Below, piece after piece: positions 58,901 to 64,000 of a stretch of DNA of 64,000 nt. The stretch is from Leptospira stimsonii (GTDB lineage Bacteria; Spirochaetota; Leptospiria; Leptospirales; Leptospiraceae): assembly GCF_003545875.1 (NCBI RefSeq), contig NZ_QHCS01000002.1, forward strand, positions 569,001 through 633,000, read 5' to 3'. How positions within the stretch are numbered: the stretch's first letter is position 1; the number at the start of each line of letters is the position of its first letter. The notes beneath the pieces were generated by a model. It made no database searches and was not told the DNA's origin. It saw only the letters and a list, made by a program, of their open reading frames with translations. A program made the position numbers and the translations under genes.

Positions 58901-59132
58901 TTGCTTCCGTTCGCTTTGTGTTCGAAAGTTGATTCCAAAAAAATTCCCATTCACCGTCCAGACTCAAGTGACCTTGAGAAGCGAAGTCCCAGTTCGACCT
59001 CAGGTCTAAAACTCCATGAAAGACTTGGGGAGGTTTTTTTGGGATGAGAATCCGTTCACAGAACGTGAACGTTAGAAAGAATAAAATCGATAATCGAATG
59101 ATTTTTCTCGATCCATTCTTCATGGCAAACAT
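55983..59132 (-). CDS. Hybrid sensor kinase with 7TMR-DISM module and two kinase cores
   Basis: A 1049-residue protein. After a signal-like N-terminus comes a 7TMR-DISMED2-type extracellular carbohydrate-binding-like domain (about 40-190; LRSNWDFASQGHLSLDGEWE, YRMRVLLN), then seven helices (about 215-420). The first kinase core has His near 450 in TTSHELRTPLQG, with DTGIGIPEDE and GTGLGLTIS boxes. A receiver follows (Asp near 755 in VILDVMMPRLSG), and then a second, HisKA_3-like core: His in DLHDHLGAKL (about 857), N-box INEVTNNDLKYGKG and G-box GRGTENLIERIV. The latter class pairs with LuxR-type regulators such as the next gene. ATG 59132 is used; ATG 59123 is possible. Confidence 0.9.
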   Translation of the reverse strand: MFAMKNGSRKIIRLSILFFLTFTFCERILIPKKPPQVFHGVLDLRSNWDFASQGHLSLDGEWEFFWNQLSNTKRTEAKDKNGLQTGDFVNVPDSWTNYKKDGKNYPGFGYATYRMRVLLNKPQDDLAIKMLEAATAYNLYVNGVKVLSSGTVGISPETSSPLYRPAVSGPIRLEKENEILLEVSNFAHSKAGVWAKVLLGPREELFTLRERTIWLDLFITGGLFIGVLYHFSLFSLLRRELSHFYFALIGLVAILRIVLTGERLLFTLFPNFDFNLSYRLELLSVYIGGFILALFLRSMFPNEFHKKAAAFFGTVFSILSLIVLFTDLSFYSRTLPIFSLFVFIECFYMVFVLIQAIRNERVGAWIGFSICILLFLIVINDLLYANMVINTSYFISYGISLFFIAQAFIISKQFAISYHLSQKLSADLQNSNVRLISLDKLKDEFLATTSHELRTPLQGIIGIADSLRRGAGGDLSPFIERQLGMIVSSGERLSSLVNDIQDFSKLKHSDLNLRRIPVDSKQAADFTLELNRVGVDPTKTILLNEIEPNFPQLLADENRLQQILQNLVGNAIKFTEKGKIVVSARRIDEETAEISVTDTGIGIPEDEQKRIFEFFERIHSGDAGNAGGTGLGLTISRALVALHGGELNVESVPGKGSRFYFTIPICKNIQDSQIRKPEKDSNLNSRSNESSQPNPQEREKKLAENDKIRILVVDDEPVNLEVIQNYLSLRNMECLVVQSGIDALELLKKDSDFQAVILDVMMPRLSGLEVAREIRTRWSPIELPILMVSAKNRDNDLIAALNAGANDYLVKPFDFEQLMNRVNNLLELVRGHKDRLLQENEKREAIQQVRQKINIDLHDHLGAKLIDLKFLSEELLSGTIEPNRNLFEKIQGTVNQSIGMLREQMLKIEDLNLVSENFITGVNLVLLRRYSDAGREIEFQYNDELIEIFDSYKDEASLMEFFGIINEVTNNDLKYGKGVSNWNFSLKDKEIRMRMSSESVYKLTNGRSGRGTENLIERIVKLDGRMEMALLQNVYSIDLKIGANRFQSI

Positions 59133-59458
59133 AAGGATTGTCTTATCGAAGGAATCAGAATCGGGAAACCATTTTCTTTTTTTTGGTCATAATTCCGGGT
59201 TCTAAACGAAGGATTCTTTCGATTTCGCATTAGAATGCTAAACCGAATTGGAATTTGGCCGCATTTGATTTCGAAACGCCACTCGTTCGAGGGAGAAGGA
59301 ACGGATGTGGAAGCGACTCGAAGAAACTCTAGGAGCAACAAGGATTTCATTTTTTTCAAAGACCGACGGGTTCGTCTCGAGAATACCGTTCTGAAAAAGA
59401 AATTTCCAGATTCTTCCGGATTGCATTTTTTCGAGATTCTTCTTTTCTTGGAAACAGA
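59133..59458. other. Divergent promoter region, no gene
   Basis: About 325 bases between the hybrid kinase and AraC regulator starts. I see no supported ORF or strong dyad. Promoters for both genes should be here. Confidence 0.45.
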
Positions 59459-60331
59459 ATGTCAAAGGTCGATCCTATTCCGCCGCTTCTTCATCTTTCC
59501 GATGTAATCGAAGAGAAGGTGGAACCCCTTTTTTATGCGGGGCGCTTGGAAGATTTGCCTCCGAGCTTTCGCGAATACGATAGTTCTCACAGACATACCT
59601 ATTTCGCCCTTTTCTTTTTCTTAGAGGGAGAAGGGACACATACGATCGACTTTCAGGAATACACGATCCAATCCAATGCGCTTTTCTTTTTAAAACCCGG
59701 TCAGGTTCATTCTTGGAAATTCGCAAAGCCGGTAAGAGGATTCGCTCTCAAGATCTCTTCCGATTTTTTTTCGGACCAAGGCGAAAACCCTTCCGCACTC
59801 AGGGAATATCCGTTCTTTCAGTTTGCGCAGAGTTCTCCGAAAATTCAAATCGAAGATACATCGCGATTGAAATCCGATTTCGAAAGATTGATTGAAGAGA
59901 AGGATTCTCGTTCGGAAAAAAAGATGCTTTTGATTTTGGCGCAAGTCATTCTTTTACAAGCAAAAAAAGAATATGATTTGCAACAGGCGTGCGAGCTTCT
60001 TCCCGATTCCACAATCGTCGCTTTTCAAAAACTCTTGGAAGAAAATTTTTTAAAGGAAAGAAATACATCCTTTTATTCGAGAAGGATCGGCATCGCTCCG
60101 AACACTCTCAATCGAATCTGTCACGAAGAATTGGGAAAGTCCGCGAAGTCTGTGATTCACGAACGAATCACCTTGGAAATCAAACGTCTGCTTTTACATT
60201 CGAATTTGAATATTACACAAATCTCATGGGAATTGGGTTTTACCGATAACGCGTATTTCAGCCGTTATTTCAAATCTCAAACCGGAACTTCTCCCGAAAG
60301 ATTCCGCGACTCTGGACGAAAAATACCATAA
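59459..60331 (+). CDS. AraC-family transcriptional regulator
   Basis: A 290-residue activator. The N-terminal cupin-like ligand domain (about 20-165) has HRHTYFALFFFLEGEG and FFLKPGQVHSWKF. The C-terminal double HTH is complete: YSRRIGIAPNTLNRICHEEL and ITQISWELGFTDNAYFSRYFKS with the TGTSPERFR end. It is followed at 60402 by DoxX, the possible target gene. Confidence 0.92.
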   Translation: MSKVDPIPPLLHLSDVIEEKVEPLFYAGRLEDLPPSFREYDSSHRHTYFALFFFLEGEGTHTIDFQEYTIQSNALFFLKPGQVHSWKFAKPVRGFALKISSDFFSDQGENPSALREYPFFQFAQSSPKIQIEDTSRLKSDFERLIEEKDSRSEKKMLLILAQVILLQAKKEYDLQQACELLPDSTIVAFQKLLEENFLKERNTSFYSRRIGIAPNTLNRICHEELGKSAKSVIHERITLEIKRLLLHSNLNITQISWELGFTDNAYFSRYFKSQTGTSPERFRDSGRKIP

Positions 60332-60401
60332 AATACAGAATCCGTCCATTTACATTTTCGTTTTCATTTTCTATAGTTTCCTTATATTAAAGGAGATTGA
60401 A

Positions 60402-60845
60402 ATGATCGAAAAGTTCTTTCAAACGGAATCGAGCTGGATCTTAACTTTCGTAAGAATTGCACTCGGATTGGTTATGCTTCCGCACGGACTTCAAAAATTA
60501 TTCGGATGGTTCGGAGGTTTCGGATTGAGTGCAACGATGAGCTTCTTCCAATCGCAGGGAATTCCATCGGTGATCGCATTCCTCGTCATCTTAGCGGAAT
60601 CTTTCGGCGCGCTCGGTTTGATCTTGGGATTTGCCACAAAATTTTCCGCGTTCGGGATCGCGCTTACGATGATCGGCGCGGCCATTTTTGTCAGGGACAA
60701 TGGATTCTTTATGAATTGGTTCAACACGCAAGCTGGAGAAGGATTCGAATATCACATTCTCGCGATCGCGATGGCATTCGCACTTCTGATCGGAGGTGGT
60801 GGAGCCTTGTCTTTGGACGCTCTGATCAGCGAAAAGATCAAGTGA
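60402..60845 (+). CDS. DoxX-family membrane protein
   Basis: A 147-residue inner-membrane protein with four helices. The family pattern LTFVRIALGLVMLPHGLQKL, FLVILAESFGALGLILGFAT and ALTMIGAAIFVRDNGFFMNW is clear. Members take part in redox or thiosulphate-quinone chemistry, but most have no known role. The upstream TATATTAAAGGAGA segment gives an A/T-rich -10-like box beside a strong ribosome site. Confidence 0.9.
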   Translation: MIEKFFQTESSWILTFVRIALGLVMLPHGLQKLFGWFGGFGLSATMSFFQSQGIPSVIAFLVILAESFGALGLILGFATKFSAFGIALTMIGAAIFVRDNGFFMNWFNTQAGEGFEYHILAIAMAFALLIGGGGALSLDALISEKIK

Positions 60846-60858
60846 GAGTTTAGGAAGG

Positions 60859-60899
60859 TTTCCGATTTTGGGACCGAGATTTCTTCCCGAAATCGGAAA
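60859..60899. terminator. Hairpin after the DoxX gene
   Basis: TTTCCGATTTTGGG (60859-60872) pairs with CCCGAAATCGGAAA (60886-60899), 13 of 14 exact plus one G-T pair, around a 13-base loop. It starts 14 bases after the DoxX stop. The T-rich segment after it is loose, so factor-independent termination is probable but not certain. Confidence 0.6.
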
Positions 60900-61323
60900 T
60901 CTCCTACGTTTCATTTTCTACAAGCGGATCGTTATTTTGTTACTTCTAATCACAAAATTGCTAAATAGAATCACGCGGCCGGAGCGAGGAATAGGGCGAT
61001 TCCGACCGAAGCGGCCGAGCCTAAAGAAGTTCGTCTTCGTTCCTGAAAATAATTGGAATGTATTGCAACGATTTCACGAAACGGTTGCCACTCATTCGTT
61101 CCGTTTCCCAAAAAAAACCGGGAGCCGGAAATCGAAAGATAAGACTCCGAGAACAAAGAGGTTTCGGATAACGTGAATACTTTCTATGGGTCATTTTAAG
61201 AGGACCGCTTGGCCGCGAAACAATCGAATTCGAACGACGGTTGTTGTGAGTCTCGGATGAATCAAAGAGAGAAGCGAAGAAAGAAGAAACCGCGACCGTT
61301 CGTATCGATCGCAGTATCGTTTC
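60900..61323. other. Intergenic region with no supported gene
   Basis: About 420 bases between the DoxX hairpin and the end of the patatin gene. Two overlapping short frames (60868-61176 and 60971-61156) lack credible starts. I see nothing else. Confidence 0.45.
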
Positions 61324-62322
61324 TCAAGAAAGGTTTTTTTTCTTCGAGGAAGATTTGCTTTTTGGAGAATTCGATCGAGTTGCTTTTCCGATTTTTTTTT
61401 CGCCTTGGTTCTTATCGGAAAACGGTTTCTTACTAAACTTTTTCAAAAGAAAGGTTCCGATTTCTTCTCCCTTCTTCATTCCTAAGTCCACTGTTTCTTT
61501 GAGTTTGGATCCGTTCGTGGTCACGAGAGTCACCGGGAGTTGGTTTTCCGGTGAGATCATATGGATCTGAACTCCCTTTGGAGGTTTTTGAGCGACTTCT
61601 CTTGCAACGTTGAAATGATGATGGTGCCAACGGCTCATCAACCGAGCCATCTTCCAGTCCTTCGGAAAGGAAAGAAAACTCGTAAAAAAACCGAAGGGAG
61701 GAGAAACTTTTTCAACCGGAGAATTTAAGACAACCGTAATGTCTTTGTATCCCGCTTCGATCAAATCTTCCAAAGGAAGTGGATTGAGAACCGCGGCGTC
61801 CGAATAGAGGGTTCCGTCCACTTTGTGCCTTCCTCTTGTCGCAATGGGAAGAGAGGTCGCCGCTTTCAAAAGATCGAATATGTTTGTCGTAGTCGCACGA
61901 ACGTATTCGATACTTCTCGTATGAAGATTGCTTACGGCGATCCTGAATTCAGGGAGACCGAATTTTTCAAAGTTCTCGGCTGGAAGCGGATATTTTTGTC
62001 CGAAAAGATCGTCGACGAGATATTCTTGATCTAAGAAGGTTTTTCCTTGGAAGGGATGAAACGGCGAGATAAGTTTTCGACCCGCCAATTCAAAATACCA
62101 AATTGCAAGAGTTTTTAAACTTTTTTCCGGCTCCGGTTTTGGCATCGTAACGTAATAAGCCGCAGAACAAGCCCCGGAGGAAACCGCGACCACGAGGTCG
62201 AAGTATTTCGGTGAAAGAATCGTATGCAAAGAATGTAATGCTCCTCCGGCGAAGGCGCCTTTCATTCCTCCGCCTTCCACAAGAAGTGCGCGTTTGTTTC
62301 CTTTTGCGAGAGGGATTCTCAT
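61324..62322 (-). CDS. Patatin-like phospholipase
   Basis: A 332-residue serine lipase-fold protein. The oxyanion loop VEGGGMKGAFAGG (about 15-27) is intact. The nucleophile elbow, usually G-x-S-x-G, is AVSSG with Ser48, so the first Gly is Ala. The dyad Asp is in VDGTLYSDAAVLNPLP (the DG motif). It ends in a Lys/Ser-rich tail (KSKSSSKKKNLS). It probably cleaves acyl chains from phospholipids or lysolipids. It overlaps the acyltransferase gene by 4 bases, and the two may form a lipid remodelling pair. Confidence 0.88.
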   Translation of the reverse strand: MRIPLAKGNKRALLVEGGGMKGAFAGGALHSLHTILSPKYFDLVVAVSSGACSAAYYVTMPKPEPEKSLKTLAIWYFELAGRKLISPFHPFQGKTFLDQEYLVDDLFGQKYPLPAENFEKFGLPEFRIAVSNLHTRSIEYVRATTTNIFDLLKAATSLPIATRGRHKVDGTLYSDAAVLNPLPLEDLIEAGYKDITVVLNSPVEKVSPPFGFFTSFLSFPKDWKMARLMSRWHHHHFNVAREVAQKPPKGVQIHMISPENQLPVTLVTTNGSKLKETVDLGMKKGEEIGTFLLKKFSKKPFSDKNQGEKKIGKATRSNSPKSKSSSKKKNLS

Positions 62323-63083
62323 ACTGCGGAACCTACCACGTTCGATTCTGAATCTTCGTAACTATCACTCGCACCCTTTTTGTAAGTAAACGGGTAGGTG
62401 AGATTCGTAAGACTTGCAATATCGTGCATACGTTCGTGTAAAAATTCTTCCGGATCCTGATTCGGATGCAGATGTTTCAATTCTCCGATTCGAATCGTAA
62501 GTTTGGTTCTTCGCAAAAAACCTCTGGGTTCGTAGTCCAACCCGAGGCAAAGAACGGGAAGTGGGGCTTCCGGTTTGCCGACGATGAACCGAAACGCTCC
62601 GGCTCTTCCTCTTCCCATTTTGTACGGGACTGTGGTCTGCTCGGGAAAGATCACGAGCATATTACCGTTGTATAATACTTTTCTCGCAAAGAGAAGATCC
62701 TTTTTACTTTTGCGGGGTTCGAGTCTATTCAAAGGAATTCCTCCACATTTTAAAAAAAAGTCAAAAAAGATCGGTGCGGCCATCGAATCCTTCATCACAG
62801 CCCAGATACTCCATCGAACTTTGTAGAGCGCTTTGGAAAGACCCAAAGGAATATCATCGTTTCTCTGGTGTTTGGCGAGTACGAGGACGGTTCCCTCTTT
62901 GGGGACGTTGTGAAGTCCGTGGACTTCGGTCTTGTAAAAGAGACTTCCGTAGAATCTTCCGAACCTGTCCAAAATTCTTCGAACCAAATGCGAACTTCCC
63001 GGATGCAAACCAGGTTCCGCATCGGTGGCCTTGTATTTTTTAGGAGAACGTTTGTCGTTTTGGGAGGAATTTGCTACTTTCAT
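62319..63083 (-). CDS. PlsC-type lysophospholipid acyltransferase
   Basis: A 254-residue member of the 1-acylglycerol-3-phosphate acyltransferase family. The catalytic HX4D motif reads LAKHQRNDDIPLG, the following substrate block is GGIPLNRLEPRKSK, and the FPEGT motif is FPEQTTV. There is no strong N-terminal membrane helix, so it may be peripheral. The coupled patatin gene suggests deacylation-reacylation of phospholipids. Confidence 0.88.
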   Translation of the reverse strand: MKVANSSQNDKRSPKKYKATDAEPGLHPGSSHLVRRILDRFGRFYGSLFYKTEVHGLHNVPKEGTVLVLAKHQRNDDIPLGLSKALYKVRWSIWAVMKDSMAAPIFFDFFLKCGGIPLNRLEPRKSKKDLLFARKVLYNGNMLVIFPEQTTVPYKMGRGRAGAFRFIVGKPEAPLPVLCLGLDYEPRGFLRRTKLTIRIGELKHLHPNQDPEEFLHERMHDIASLTNLTYPFTYKKGASDSYEDSESNVVGSAV

Positions 63084-63367
63084 ATTCTAATAAGAGCCAG
63101 ATTGTCAGAGGAGGTTGCAAAAAAAGAACGATGTTCGTTATTATTTTACCTCGTAAGTCTTTGCTACTTTGTTTGGGTTCGGCCGGATCGAACAAGGGAG
63201 ATTTTTTAACGAAGTGGAATTAAACATTCTATAGTTCCGGATTTTCTTTTGTGTTTTGGTTTGATCGTCTCTTATCCACGAACGCCGTTGGAATTTTCGA
63301 ATTCTGCTCCTTCCCGTAATCGTGAGGACAAAGGATGAAACGTGAAATCTCCGATTCCCTTGTCGTC

Positions 63368-64000
63368 TTAACGATCGAAGGTATAAACGGCTCCGGAGTT
63401 GAGGGCCGTATCGTCATCGGAAGCGGCATTCGGTGGAGTGCTCGGATTAAAAAAGTTCAAAGCTTGGGAACTGTCTTCTCCGTTCGCACCTACGACGACA
63501 CAATCGTTCGAGATTCCGATGCTTGTTCCGAAGCCGTCACCGATTCCACTCACATTCTCCGCGTTTGGTGCCTTGATATAAGACTGAAGGTTCCAGCCGG
63601 AACTCGATCTATGAAAAACATACACCGCTCCCGAGTTCGTAGCTCCGTCGTTATCGGACGTCGCGGTTGGAAAAGCGGAGGGAAAATTGATTAAGGAAGG
63701 AAGCGTGCTGTCTTCTCCCGTGGCGCCGACTACGATCATATCTCCAAGAATGGAGACGCTCGTCCCGAATAGGTCTCCGCTTGCGGAAAAATTCTCTGGA
63801 TTCGGTGCCTTTAGGTAGGCTTCCCAAGACCAAGTGGTTCCGGAGCGCACAAATACATACGCGGCTCCAGAATTTGCGGCGGAATCATTGTCCCCGGCAG
63901 GAGTTAAGCTTGGATCGGGTGCGTTGACAATCGTCCCTTGATTGCTGTCCTCTCCTGTTGCGCCGACTACGATTCGATTTCCGGAAAGAGATAAGCTGAC
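63368..64000 (-). CDS. FG-GAP repeat protein, C-terminal part (runs off the window)
   Basis: The stop is at 63368 and the frame is open to the window edge, so the N-terminus is missing. The visible 210 residues contain repeated units of about 75-80 residues with IVVGATGEDS, DNDGATNSGAVYVF and LKAPNPENFSASGDLFGTSV, a FG-GAP/integrin-alpha-like beta-propeller. Leptospira have many such exported proteins of unknown role. Within the unit an internal GTG at 63850 would be a false start. Confidence 0.88.
   Translation of the reverse strand, partial: VSLSLSGNRIVVGATGEDSNQGTIVNAPDPSLTPAGDNDSAANSGAAYVFVRSGTTWSWEAYLKAPNPENFSASGDLFGTSVSILGDMIVVGATGEDSTLPSLINFPSAFPTATSDNDGATNSGAVYVFHRSSSGWNLQSYIKAPNAENVSGIGDGFGTSIGISNDCVVVGANGEDSSQALNFFNPSTPPNAASDDDTALNSGAVYTFDR

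Overview
This window is a stretch of a Leptospira chromosome. The evidence is mixed. Frequent TTG and GTG starts, split lipoprotein and sensor-kinase gene sets, a PgpH-YbeY-RecO block behind aspS, and several leptospiral-style exported proteins all fit that genus. So do the SBBP and FG-GAP repeat proteins, the 13-bp VNTR and the interspersed short repeats. The species is not certain; the base composition looks richer in GC than L. interrogans, but I did not count it. I saw no rRNA, tRNA, CRISPR array, intact transposase or prophage gene.

Layout. 0-11.3 kb: a plus-strand run of housekeeping genes (aspS, phoH, pgpH, ybeY, recO, a small membrane protein; then argS, cinA and a propeller-like exported protein). 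11.4-24.1 kb: a minus-strand block that holds two two-component pairs and the glycolytic genes gap-pgk and tpiA-secG. The glycolytic genes are split by an accessory segment with two paralogous lipoproteins, one exported protein on the other strand and two related MITE-like repeats. 24.7-32 kb: a signal-peptidase-like protein that lacks its catalytic dyad, a gamma-carbonic-anhydrase-like protein, a 3 x 144 bp tandem repeat array running into a type II GAPDH-like gene, cysK with a short upstream ORF and palindrome, an MpaB/DUF2236 protein and topA. 32-39 kb: small exported and unknown genes, an SRPBCC pseudogene, an ABC ATPase, a GHKL-HDOD fusion, an SBBP lipoprotein and a 21-copy 13-bp VNTR. 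40-51.5 kb: panD and a Panacea-domain gene facing lipB, then an apparent operon of a membrane sensor, a STAS/zinc-ribbon protein, murJ, a YggU protein and a 1984-residue aromatic repeat protein. 51.6-64 kb: an Amt-PP2C fusion, ald, a very large hybrid kinase with its LuxR-type regulator, an AraC regulator with DoxX, a PlsC-patatin lipid pair and the end of an FG-GAP protein.

How they fit together. Much of the window is signalling. Four proteins (REC-GHKL at 11.4 kb, GHKL-HDOD at 34.3 kb, STAS-zinc ribbon at 42.8 kb, Amt-PP2C at 51.6 kb) carry the parts normally seen in anti-sigma/antagonist partner switching. Amt-PP2C and ald share a divergent intergenic region with a perfect 16-bp inverted repeat, which suggests a nitrogen-linked unit. 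The most unusual items are the Amt-PP2C receptor-phosphatase, the giant F/Y-rich repeat protein, the catalytically dead LepB homologue, the dual-kinase sensor, and the 144-bp element that occurs once near 6.9 kb and in tandem near 26 kb.
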